Assembly: GCA_036648855.1 (NCBI GenBank)
Contig: JAVWCU010000003.1
Location: 1-48,933, forward strand
DNA length: 48,933 bases
Direction of reading: 5' to 3'
From: Faecenecus sp036648855
GTDB taxonomy: Bacteria; Bacillota_I; Bacilli_A; RF39; UBA660
Shown: positions 32,788 through 39,695 of the stretch, one piece after another
Numbering within the stretch: position 1 is the stretch's first letter
Layout of the letters: each line of letters opens with the position of its first letter
Program-made: the position numbers and the translations under genes
The notes under the pieces: model-generated
Databases searched by the model: none
What the model saw: only the letters and a program-made list of their open reading frames with translations
What the model was told of the DNA's origin: nothing

Positions 32788-33576
32788 ATGAGATATTTAA
32801 TGACATTTTCTTATGACGGAACCAACTTTGCTGGGTATCAAACCCAACCTGGACTTAGAACTGTTCAAGGAGAAATAGAAGCCTCTTTAGCATATATAAA
32901 TAAGGGTACTAAATGTAATTTAGTAGCATCAGGTAGAACAGATGCCAAAGTTCATGCTCTTAAGCAACATGCCCATTTTGATATGAATATTGATGTGTCA
33001 AATCAAAAGTTAAAAAGTGCTATAAACAGTAGAACTCCTTCAGATATTTATGTTAGTAAGATAGAGGTAGTAGCACCTGATTTCCATGCCCGCTACATGG
33101 TTAAAGAAAAAGAATATAAGTATATTATAAACATAGGAGAATATAATCCATTAGAAAGAGACTATGTGTACCAATATAATTATAAGCTAGATCTTTCTGC
33201 TATGAAAAAAGCCATTAAGTATTTTAAGGGAACTCATGATTTTAGAGCTTTTGTTTCAGAAAATAGTAAGAAAGATAATTGTATTAGAACTATTAGGAAA
33301 GCTGTAATAAAATCAAATAAATTAGATGCTAACAAATTAGAATTTCATTTTATTGGCACCGGTTTTTTAAAATATCAAGTTCGTAATATGGTAGGATATT
33401 TAATAAAAGTAGGGGAAGGTAAAGCTCCAAGTAGGGAAGTTAAAACGGTTATTTTAAGCAAAGACAGATTAAAGGCTGGTAGGACAGCACCACCATGTGG
33501 GCTATATTTGATGGATGTTAGCTATAAAAAGGTAAAAAAGAGAGAAAACAAGGCAATAATCAATATTTCTGATTGA
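32788..33576 (+). CDS. truA: tRNA pseudouridine synthase A
   Basis: Makes pseudouridine 38-40 in the tRNA anticodon arm, 262 aa. Catalytic Asp52 is in SGRTDAKVHA, where the usual Gly after DA is Lys. FHARYMVKEKEYKYII and FLKYQVRNMVGYLIKVGEGK are family motifs. RBS GGGAGGTAAG, 4 nt after ecfT. Its stop overlaps the -35 box of the rplM promoter. Confidence 0.96.
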   Translation: MRYLMTFSYDGTNFAGYQTQPGLRTVQGEIEASLAYINKGTKCNLVASGRTDAKVHALKQHAHFDMNIDVSNQKLKSAINSRTPSDIYVSKIEVVAPDFHARYMVKEKEYKYIINIGEYNPLERDYVYQYNYKLDLSAMKKAIKYFKGTHDFRAFVSENSKKDNCIRTIRKAVIKSNKLDANKLEFHFIGTGFLKYQVRNMVGYLIKVGEGKAPSREVKTVILSKDRLKAGRTAPPCGLYLMDVSYKKVKKRENKAIINISD

Positions 33577-33601
33577 CATTAACCATCATATTTAGTATAA
33601 T
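33573..33601 (+). promoter_or_regulatory. Consensus promoter of rplM-rpsI
   Basis: TTGACA (33573-33578), 17-bp spacer, TATAAT (33596-33601): both hexamers perfect. The best promoter in the window. Confidence 0.88.
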
Positions 33602-33604
33602 TTT

Positions 33605-33665
33605 AATCGGTACATTCAAATCCCCACATAAGTTTTGCCGTGGGAAGCAGGGCTTAAGTAAAAGG
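33605..33665 (+). promoter_or_regulatory. Structured rplM leader (probable L13-type autoregulatory leader)
   Basis: CCCAC (33623-33627) pairs with GTGGG (33640-33644). The hairpin loop contains TAAG (33629-33632), complementary to CTTA (33653-33656) downstream, so a small pseudoknot can form just before the RBS AAAGGAG. Its position before rplM matches the known Bacillota L13 leader; the identity is inferred from position and compactness, not from a covariance match. Confidence 0.6.
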
Positions 33666-33673
33666 AGAAAAAT

Positions 33674-34105
33674 ATGACAAGTTTTATGCAAAAAAAAGAG
33701 ACTGTTGAACGTAAATGGTATGTGATTGATGCAACTGGTGAATCACTAGGACGTATAGCTAGTAAAGCTGCTCACATATTACGCGGAAAAAACAAGCCAA
33801 CATTCACACCACATATTGATTGTGGTGACTACATTATCATTATTAATGCAGAAAAAGTTAATTTAACTGGTAACAAATTAGAGAATAAGATTTATTATAA
33901 TCACTCTATGTATCCAGGTGGATTAAGAGAAAGAACTGCTAAAGTAATGAGAGATCAATATCCAGAAGAAATGATTGAGAGAGCTGTTAAAGGAATGCTT
34001 CCAAATGGAAGACTAGGACGTGCTATGTACAAGAAGTTATTTGTATACAGAGGACCAGATCACAAACATGAGGCTCAAATGCCAACTGTGATCGGGATTA
34101 AATAG
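33674..34105 (+). CDS. rplM: 50S ribosomal protein L13
   Basis: Early assembly protein of the large subunit, 143 aa. KWYVIDATGESLGRIAS, HIDCGDYIIIINAEKVNLTG and HSMYPGGLRERTA are diagnostic, followed by GMLPNGRLGRAMYKKLFVY. Co-transcribed with rpsI from the consensus promoter at 33573; 11 nt separate the two genes. Confidence 0.98.
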   Translation: MTSFMQKKETVERKWYVIDATGESLGRIASKAAHILRGKNKPTFTPHIDCGDYIIIINAEKVNLTGNKLENKIYYNHSMYPGGLRERTAKVMRDQYPEEMIERAVKGMLPNGRLGRAMYKKLFVYRGPDHKHEAQMPTVIGIK

Positions 34106-34116
34106 GGGGTAATGGA

Positions 34117-34542
34117 ATGGCAAAAGAAAATAAAAATATTTATACCGGAACTGGTAGAAGAAAAACTAGTGTTGCTAGAGTACGTTTAGTATCAGGCACT
34201 GGTAAGATTACCGTAAATGGTCAAGATGTTCATGAATACTTTCCATATGAAACCCTAGTTATGGATTTATCTCAACCACTTGTTGCTACTAATACAAAGG
34301 AAATATTTGATGTAGAAGTAAGCGTACAAGGTGGAGGATTTTCTGGTCAAGCTGGAGCAATTCGTTTAGGAATTACTAGAGCTTTATTAGATTACGATTC
34401 AGCGACACCAAGTGATTCTGAAAATAATTTTAGAATAGTATTAAAACCAGCTGGTTTTATTACACGTGATGCCCGCAAAAAAGAACGTAAGAAACCAGGA
34501 CTTAAAAAAGCCCGTAAAGCACCTCAATTCTCAAAACGTTAA
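34117..34542 (+). CDS. rpsI: 30S ribosomal protein S9
   Basis: Head protein whose C-terminal SKR tail touches P-site tRNA; 141 aa. TGRRKTSVARVRL, QGGGFSGQAGAIRLGI and the C-terminal KKARKAPQFSKR tail are intact. RBS TAGGGGGT. The last 18 coding bases form the left edge of a 129-bp direct repeat; the right copy carries a diverged version that would read QFLKS-stop. Confidence 0.97.
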   Translation: MAKENKNIYTGTGRRKTSVARVRLVSGTGKITVNGQDVHEYFPYETLVMDLSQPLVATNTKEIFDVEVSVQGGGFSGQAGAIRLGITRALLDYDSATPSDSENNFRIVLKPAGFITRDARKKERKKPGLKKARKAPQFSKR

Positions 34543-34556
34543 TCAATTGGATATCA

Positions 34557-34588
34557 AACTTTGGAATTTATTCCAGAGTTTTTCTTTT
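34557..34588 (+). terminator. rpsI terminator (left repeat copy)
   Basis: AACTTTGGAA (34557-34566), loop TTTA, TTCCAGAGTT (34571-34580; one T-G pair), then TTT-C-TTTT. The same hairpin recurs at 35861-35892. Confidence 0.85.
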
Positions 34589-34595
34589 GTCTTTA

Positions 34596-34604
34596 TGATA
34601 TAAT
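34596..34604 (+). promoter_or_regulatory. Promoter in left repeat, driving the DUF3644 gene
   Basis: TGATATAAT (34596-34604) within TATGATATAAT, an extended -10. It is a copy of the promoter of the 35943 gene and is now 85 bp upstream of the DUF3644 start, the only evident promoter for it. Confidence 0.65.
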
Positions 34605-34689
34605 ATAAATAAGATTTAAGAGTAAGAGGAACTGTTATATGAAAGAAAAAATTCATTTAAAACGGTAAAATAATATAAGAGGTGATACA

Positions 34690-35625
34690 GTGGAATTAAC
34701 AGAAGAAGTAAAAGAATATATCAATGCTTTATTATCTAAATCAGAAGAAGCATATTTAATGGCATTAGAAATAATAAACAAACCCACAATTAATTACAGG
34801 TCAGAAGGATTTTGTTTTTTTATATGTAACTCTTGGGAGTTGTTGCTTAAAGCATTTTTAATACGAAAAAACAATGATATAAACTTCATTAACTTTAAGG
34901 ATGATACAAATAGAACTATAGGATTAGATGAATGTGTAGAAAAGGTTTTTACAAGTACAACTGATAAAACTAAAATTAATATATCTTATATTCGTAGCAT
35001 AAGGAATAAGGCAACTCATTTAATAATTCCAGATTATGATTTTCTGTTGGCATCAGCATATCAAAGATGCATTACTAATTTTAATAAATTTTTTGAAAAC
35101 CAATTTCCTGAATACAATTTAAACAAGAAAGTTACTCCTTTTGTTGCTTTGACAAATCCTGGTAATTTGGAAAAATCTTCGTTAGTGCTGAATCCAGCTA
35201 ATATCTTCGTTTATGAAAAATTAATGAGTGAATTAAATATGGATGAAAGTATAACTCAAACATTAAGATTAATTTCAACAAAAAAAACTTCAGAAGCAGA
35301 TATAACATACGCCATCGATAAAAATGCAACAGTCGGAGCAACATTTATAGATGTACCAAAAGATATTGATAAAACGCATCCATTTACTACAAAAGAGGTT
35401 GTTAGTAAAATTTGTGAAACATTGTCACTAACCATTGGAGTAAATCACGGTTTCACTAACAATAAATTTCACGATATATGTAAAAGAAAAAATGTAAAAT
35501 TGAATCAAGAATATTGTTATCAGTTTCCATATTCAAAGAGTATAATATATAAATATAGCGAGTTAGCAATTGAATATATATGTTCAGTTTACATCAATGA
35601 AAAAGAAAAAAGTAATAAAAATTAA
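34690..35625 (+). CDS. DUF3644 protein with HEPN-type RX4H motif
   Basis: Cytosolic 311-aa protein matching DUF3644: the N-terminal LLSKSEEAYLMALEIINKPT and YRSEGFCFFICNSWELLLKAFLI segments are characteristic. Residues 105-110 read RNKATH, i.e. Arg-X4-His, the HEPN ribonuclease motif used by Abi, RloC/PrrC and Cas13-type RNases. The C-terminal ~80 residues (from HPFTTKEVVSKICETL) look like a helix-turn-helix or winged-helix module. The start is GTG with RBS AGAGGTG. The gene lies in the repeat-bounded insert and is followed after 25 nt by a structured RNA. A toxin or phage-defence RNase is inferred; no function is known for the family to my knowledge. Confidence 0.85.
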   Translation: MELTEEVKEYINALLSKSEEAYLMALEIINKPTINYRSEGFCFFICNSWELLLKAFLIRKNNDINFINFKDDTNRTIGLDECVEKVFTSTTDKTKINISYIRSIRNKATHLIIPDYDFLLASAYQRCITNFNKFFENQFPEYNLNKKVTPFVALTNPGNLEKSSLVLNPANIFVYEKLMSELNMDESITQTLRLISTKKTSEADITYAIDKNATVGATFIDVPKDIDKTHPFTTKEVVSKICETLSLTIGVNHGFTNNKFHDICKRKNVKLNQEYCYQFPYSKSIIYKYSELAIEYICSVYINEKEKSNKN

Positions 35626-35631
35626 TTTTTG

Positions 35632-35640
35632 TGATATAAT
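35632..35640 (+). promoter_or_regulatory. Extended -10 promoter of the cassette RNA
   Basis: TGATATAAT (35632-35640), 7 nt after the DUF3644 stop, predicts a transcript starting near 35648, right at the base of the RNA's closing stem. A convincing -35 is absent. Confidence 0.6.
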
Positions 35641-35649
35641 ATATTTGTA

Positions 35650-35745
35650 GACAGGTGCTCGTGATGGAATAACGATGTGTTGGCTAAGCCAGTAAGCATA
35701 CGAAAGTATGTGAGAATTCATCTCGCCAGGGGCACCTGTTTTTTT
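35650..35745 (+). ncRNA. Candidate structured small RNA downstream of the DUF3644 gene
   Basis: About 95 nt, closed by a perfect 8-bp stem, ACAGGTGC (35651-35658) with GCACCTGT (35732-35739), followed by seven T. Inside it, CGTGATGGAAT (35660-35670) can pair with ATTCATCTCG (35716-35725), with one mismatch and one bulge. Two hairpins fill the junction: TGGC-TAA-GCCA (35681-35691) and CATAC-GAAA-GTATG (35697-35710) with a GNRA tetraloop. Alternative local hairpins also exist: TCGT/ACGA (35659-35662/35672-35675) and GAGA/TCTC (35712-35715/35721-35724). It does not match SRP, 6S, tRNA or a riboswitch I know. Confidence 0.75.
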
Positions 35746-35828
35746 ATTAAAGGAATGTGTTAGAGTGTGTTTGCGTGCCGACAGGTAGCTAACAAAAAGG
35801 TTCTAATCCCAATGTTTATAATAGATAT
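35746..35828. other. Unexplained right-hand part of the cassette
   Basis: About 83 bp between the RNA terminator and the right repeat with no gene. GACAGGT (35780-35786) repeats the first bases of the RNA (35650-35656). GGTTCTAATCC at 35800-35810 resembles a tRNA T-loop but no other tRNA arm is present. It may hold the recombination site. Confidence 0.5.
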
Positions 35829-35957
35829 CAATTCTTAAAGAGTTAATCTATTGGATATCAAACTTTGGAATTTATTCCAGAGTTTTTCTTTTGTCTTTAT
35901 GATATAATATAAATAAGATTTAAGAGTAAGAGGAACTGTTATATGAAAGAAAAAATT
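35829..35957 (+). repeat. Direct repeat, right copy (129 bp)
   Basis: Right partner of 34525-34653. It begins with a diverged rpsI tail (CAA TTC TTA AAG AGT TAA), then is identical for its last 108 bp: terminator hairpin (35861-35892), promoter TGATATAAT (35900-35908), RBS AAGAGGAAC, and the true start of the 35943 gene. Confidence 0.95.
35900..35908 (+). promoter_or_regulatory. Promoter of the 35943 gene (right repeat copy)
   Basis: TGATATAAT extended -10 within TATGATATAAT, 35 bp before the ATG. Confidence 0.65.
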
Positions 35958-37667
35958 AAAAATATTTTTAAAGGAGATAGTCTTTGCTACATAATACTAT
36001 TTTTAGTTAGTTGTTTTTTACTATACTCATATGCACTTAATTTAGGGACTTTATCAAATGGTCAAGATACTCTGTTTCATGCTTCTAATATTAGTGTTAT
36101 TGAATCTACTTTAGATTTTTCTCGATTTAAGTTTTTACCCAGCCCTATTTTACCCAATATAGCTAATAATTTAGGATATGGTATTGGTTTATTTTATCCC
36201 AGATTGCCTCATATTATAGGGGCCTATATTACACATCTAGTAATGCCTTTTGGTGGAAGTGTTACTACTGGTATAAAATTAACACATTTACTATTAGTCT
36301 TTTTCTCTGCCCTATTTATGTATAAATTTAGTAAAAAAGTTTTTAAAAACTCAAAATCAGCTTTTTTCTCGGCCTTATTTTATATAACTTCTAGCTATTT
36401 TATATCGGATATATTGTATAGAGATGCTTTTGCAGAATCTTTTCAGTTTTTATTTTTACCTATTATTATGATAGGACTATATGAATTGTTCTATGGCAAA
36501 AGAAGTAATTTCTATTTTTATTTTATTATAGGCTATGTAGGAATGATTAATTCTCACGTAGTTCTTAGTATTTTCTTGACCTTAGCTTTTATTATCTATC
36601 TACTATTTCATTTATCGGAAATATTCAAAAAAAATAAATTAAAGCCTCTAGTATACGCGGCTATTACTATTTTAATTTTGACTCTTCCTGAGCTTATCCC
36701 TCTTCTTGAACATAAACTATTTGCCTCACTTGCTGTTTTTAGTAATAACCTAATATCATCTTCAGGACTAGTTTCAGCTTGTGCAATTAGCCCGTTTGCT
36801 TATTTATTTCCTTTTTATGAAGGAACTATGATACAGTTTTTTATTAATATTGCTGTTATAATTTTATTAATAATTGTTATTAATAAAAGAAAGCAAATAT
36901 TTAAAACTAAAGCACAAGTTAAATTGCTAACAACCTTTTTAACAATAGGAATAATTTTCTTGCTTTTAACAACCAGATTAACTCCTTGGCAATATGCTCC
37001 GGATTTTCTACTTATGATTCAGTTCCCTTGGCGTTTAGAAATAGTTGTTATTTTCGTTACTTCTTTTTTAGCAGCCACTTATTTTTTATTACCAAATATT
37101 AAGCATTCTAAAACAAAGGAAATAATGCTTATTGTGATAGCCTTATTCTTTGCTTATATAGCCTCTGTTCCCCAAACTACTAGGGATTTTGTTATTGAAC
37201 CAAATTTAGAAAATGTGTTTATTTCAGAATATGGGATGGGCTGGTCAAAAGAGTATTTACCTGAGACAACATTAAAAAATGCGGGATATTATTTATATCA
37301 AGAAAATAAAGTGATAAGTAAAAATAGTGAAGAGATAGAAGTACTGGACTATGTTAATAATATTCCAAATATGTCTTTTAGCCTAAATATTATGTCCAAA
37401 ACTACTATTGAAGTACCACGACTTTATTATCTAGGCTATAACATCAAGTTCAAAGACTCTACTAATACATCTATAAATATTCCCTATAGAGAAAGCAAAC
37501 AGGGTATGATTGAGCTGGATATACCATCATCTGGGACCATTAGTATTACTTACCCAGGTACTAAGTCTAAACAAATATCAAATATTATTAGAACAATATT
37601 TTTACTTGTTTTAATAAGCTGGTTATTATTTTTATCTAAAAAAAGGTGCTTAGAAATCGACAAATAA
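35943..37667 (+). CDS. Polytopic membrane protein, GT-C/YfhO-like
   Basis: Large integral membrane protein of 574 aa with about 10-12 hydrophobic segments, one near residues 13-33 and a terminal one near 547-565. An extracellular-type beta-rich segment (about 410-540) precedes the last TM. The layout, with the first-loop NGQDTLFHASNI acidic/His motif and the FPWRLEI segment, resembles the GT-C-fold membrane proteins annotated as YfhO or 6-pyruvoyl-tetrahydropterin-synthase-related. These are suspected to glycosylate envelope polymers. Substrate unknown. Its promoter and first codons are duplicated 1304 bp upstream. Confidence 0.75.
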   Translation: MKEKIKNIFKGDSLCYIILFLVSCFLLYSYALNLGTLSNGQDTLFHASNISVIESTLDFSRFKFLPSPILPNIANNLGYGIGLFYPRLPHIIGAYITHLVMPFGGSVTTGIKLTHLLLVFFSALFMYKFSKKVFKNSKSAFFSALFYITSSYFISDILYRDAFAESFQFLFLPIIMIGLYELFYGKRSNFYFYFIIGYVGMINSHVVLSIFLTLAFIIYLLFHLSEIFKKNKLKPLVYAAITILILTLPELIPLLEHKLFASLAVFSNNLISSSGLVSACAISPFAYLFPFYEGTMIQFFINIAVIILLIIVINKRKQIFKTKAQVKLLTTFLTIGIIFLLLTTRLTPWQYAPDFLLMIQFPWRLEIVVIFVTSFLAATYFLLPNIKHSKTKEIMLIVIALFFAYIASVPQTTRDFVIEPNLENVFISEYGMGWSKEYLPETTLKNAGYYLYQENKVISKNSEEIEVLDYVNNIPNMSFSLNIMSKTTIEVPRLYYLGYNIKFKDSTNTSINIPYRESKQGMIELDIPSSGTISITYPGTKSKQISNIIRTIFLLVLISWLLFLSKKRCLEIDK

Positions 37668-37708
37668 ATACTCCAATAATTAATATACTAATTATCAGGA
37701 GGTGTCTT

Positions 37709-37807
37709 ATGTTAAAAGAAGGATCTAAAATCCGACAAGGGATAAAACTAGGGGTATTATCTTTCTTAGTTATTTTATTAATTGTTTGTTTATGTTTACC
37801 TACATAA
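37709..37807 (+). CDS. 32-aa single-span membrane peptide upstream of cwlD
   Basis: Read directly from the sequence. ATG at 37709 follows a near-perfect RBS, CAGGAGGTG (37697-37705 region), and the frame runs to TAA at 37807. The peptide begins MLKEGSKIRQGIKLGV and continues as one hydrophobic helix rich in Leu/Val/Ile ending CLCLPT. The basic N-terminus and single helix indicate a small inner-membrane protein, N-in. It lies 50 bp before cwlD and may be sporulation-related. No homologue is recognised. Confidence 0.65.
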   Translation: MLKEGSKIRQGIKLGVLSFLVILLIVCLCLPT

Positions 37808-37857
37808 AATTCGCTAAAAGTTATAAATAACACATATACTAAATAAAGGTGAAGTAT

Positions 37858-38523
37858 ATGTGTCAAACTAAGTACCAAACTCTTTTTATTATTATATTAG
37901 TTATAGCAATTCTAGGTTTTAACCAAGTAAATGCTAAAGTCTCTGCAGAATGGCCATTATTAGGTAAAATTATTTATATAGATCCAGGTCATGGTGGTAG
38001 AGACCCTGGTGCTATAGCAGGTTCTACTATCGAGAAGGATTTAAATTTGCAAGTATCTTTATTATTAGAAAATGAGCTTCTTAAACAAGGCGCTATTGTT
38101 TATATGACTAGAACATTAGATGTAGATTTATCAAGTAAATGGGATAGATTAAAAAAAAGAGGAGATTTATATAGACGGATTTTACTTTATAAAAAGAATA
38201 ATGCCGATCTCTATTTATCAATTCATATGAACTCACATAGTAATTCTAATATGAATGGGGTAGAAGTTCTTTATAATAAAATAAATAAGAATAATATAAA
38301 ATTAGCAACTATTATGATGGAAAACTTTAAAAGTACTTTGAAAGTAAAAAAACGCTTAAAATCAACAGACTTATATATGTACAAAAACACTACTACCCCA
38401 GGTGTTTTAATTGAATGTGGATTCATATCTAGCTCTAAAGATCGCCACTTACTTAATAATAAATCTTATCAAAAAAAATTAGCTAATATTATTACAACCA
38501 GTGTAATAGAATATTTTAGCTAA
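37858..38523 (+). CDS. cwlD: Spore cortex amidase CwlD
   Basis: N-acetylmuramoyl-L-alanine amidase (amidase_3) that strips peptide from muramic acid for muramic-delta-lactam formation in the spore cortex; 221 aa. A signal/anchor helix spans 9-24. Zinc and catalytic residues are visible: His45 (DPGHGG), Glu59, His123 (SIHMNS) and Glu186 (LIECGF). The short length with no binding repeats fits CwlD rather than a vegetative autolysin. An in-frame GTG lies at 37849, but it is part of the RBS AAGGTG for the ATG at 37858. Its end overlaps the convergent SpoIID gene by 8 nt. Confidence 0.9.
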   Translation: MCQTKYQTLFIIILVIAILGFNQVNAKVSAEWPLLGKIIYIDPGHGGRDPGAIAGSTIEKDLNLQVSLLLENELLKQGAIVYMTRTLDVDLSSKWDRLKKRGDLYRRILLYKKNNADLYLSIHMNSHSNSNMNGVEVLYNKINKNNIKLATIMMENFKSTLKVKKRLKSTDLYMYKNTTTPGVLIECGFISSSKDRHLLNNKSYQKKLANIITTSVIEYFS

Positions 38524-39640
38524 TTTTTTTTATTTCAGTATTTGGAAAATAATATTGTAAAATTTCCTGATAACTAGCGCCCTCTTCTGCCATTTTATTA
38601 GCTCCATAAATACTCATACCTAATCCCATTCCAGAAGCTAAAATTGTAATTAGAATTTTGTTCTCTAATTTATGCGCAGTAAAATCAGTAGACCTTAACC
38701 TTAATAAGTGAGCTAAATAGTCTCCACGATAACGGTATTTGCCAAGCCTTATTAGTTTGACTCTTCCACCTCTTGTTCTACTTTCAACAACAATGGGCGT
38801 GTTAATATTAATATTCTGATTTAATATAGTACTAATTTCTTGATAAGTAAAACTTTTTGTCTCAGTAAACGGATAATCTTTTAAGTCTCCCTCACTATTA
38901 ACACTGACTAAATAAGGAATATTAGTATATAATGAATCTCTTGCATCTTCAGTCTTACCATGATTAACCATATGAGTATAGACATCAATATAATTATCAT
39001 TATAAGTTAATACAAGGCCTTTAGTTTTTTTGATAGTGTTCTTTGTCTCACTAGTATAAATATCATAATTTTCTTTCCATAAAGTTTGCAAATCTTTCTT
39101 ATCCCTAAATATTTGGGTAGTATTAAGATCTTTAATACTATGACCTTTTTCCAACTCTTTTAAAGCATAAGTCCTAGCTAAAATAGCCTGAGCACATTTG
39201 AGCTCAGAACCAAATGAGATAGGTATTTCAGCTGCTACTACCCCAAAGATATAATCTTCTAGATATACCTTTTCTAATATGCCATCACTGTGATTTAAAT
39301 CTATAAACTTACTTGTTTTAATATCAATAAAATTTTCTTCATCTAAAAGCTCTATATCTTCCAAGTAATCTCTTAATATTTCTACATATTTATAATTGCC
39401 AGGCAAAGTAATAGGCTGATTGATTATTATAGAACTAACTATAATTCCATTAACAACTAAATATATATTTTTCCCATTAAATTTTATTCCCTTATTATTT
39501 ATATAATTAGTAACACTATGATAAATTGATTCTTGTTTATTGTCACTATGAAAATCTTTAGCAAATTCATATGTGGGTTCTAAATACAAGTATAAAATAT
39601 CTTTATCATTTACTTTTAAAATAGTATGGTTATAAAACAT
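38516..39640 (-). CDS. SpoIID-like protein, divergent and without signal peptide
   Basis: Homologue of SpoIID/LytB, the engulfment lytic transglycosylase; 374 aa. The core VVAAEIPISFGSELKCAQAILARTYAL (about 134-160) keeps Glu138, equivalent to the catalytic Glu of SpoIID. The C-terminal motif, normally GYGHGVGMSQYGA, reads SGMGLGMSIYGA, losing the histidine, and the family's zinc cysteines are not seen. The N-terminal ~100 residues are a non-hydrophobic segment with no membrane anchor or signal. RBS GGGTGAT on the minus strand. It is convergent with cwlD. It may act in the mother cell differently, or be non-catalytic. Confidence 0.82.
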   Translation of the reverse strand: MFYNHTILKVNDKDILYLYLEPTYEFAKDFHSDNKQESIYHSVTNYINNKGIKFNGKNIYLVVNGIIVSSIIINQPITLPGNYKYVEILRDYLEDIELLDEENFIDIKTSKFIDLNHSDGILEKVYLEDYIFGVVAAEIPISFGSELKCAQAILARTYALKELEKGHSIKDLNTTQIFRDKKDLQTLWKENYDIYTSETKNTIKKTKGLVLTYNDNYIDVYTHMVNHGKTEDARDSLYTNIPYLVSVNSEGDLKDYPFTETKSFTYQEISTILNQNININTPIVVESRTRGGRVKLIRLGKYRYRGDYLAHLLRLRSTDFTAHKLENKILITILASGMGLGMSIYGANKMAEEGASYQEILQYYFPNTEIKKIS

Positions 39641-39695
39641 AATATCACCCTAATAATATTATGGAAGATATTATAGGTTTTAATACAAAAAAGAA

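Larger units (their letters stand above)
34525..34653 (+). repeat. Direct repeat, left copy (129 bp)
   Basis: Matches 35829-35957 with an offset of exactly 1304 bp and 4 mismatches (34532, 34536, 34537, 34545). It contains the end of rpsI, its terminator, a promoter, an RBS and an ATG followed by codons for KEKI. It then diverges and the small frame stops after about 10 codons, so this copy holds a truncated start of the 35943 gene. Confidence 0.95.
34525..35957 (+). mobile_element. Putative inserted cassette bounded by 129-bp direct repeats
   Basis: The segment comprises the left repeat, a DUF3644 gene, a structured RNA, about 80 bp of unexplained sequence and the right repeat. Removing one repeat plus the insert (1304 bp) restores a simple rpsI-terminator-promoter-35943 gene arrangement. 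No transposase, integrase or terminal inverted repeat is visible, so the mechanism is unknown. Integration next to the 3' end of a ribosomal gene with regeneration of both neighbours resembles genomic-island behaviour. Confidence 0.7.

Noticed and set aside
34525..34653. The 129-bp repeat as an assembly duplication like that at the N gap
   Set aside because: The copies differ at four positions, are separated by unique coding DNA with no Ns, and both junctions read into coherent features, so a biological duplication is more likely.
35650..35745. SRP (4.5S/scRNA) or riboswitch identity for the cassette RNA
   Set aside because: The SRP GGUCAGG...GGAAGCAGCC core is missing, and the element lies downstream of a gene and ends in its own terminator with no gene under its control in cis other than through the repeat.
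35795..35815. tRNA T-arm-like GGTTCTAATCC in the cassette
   Set aside because: The flanking bases do not form a 5-bp T-stem, and no anticodon or acceptor arm can be drawn. Kept only as a possible remnant.
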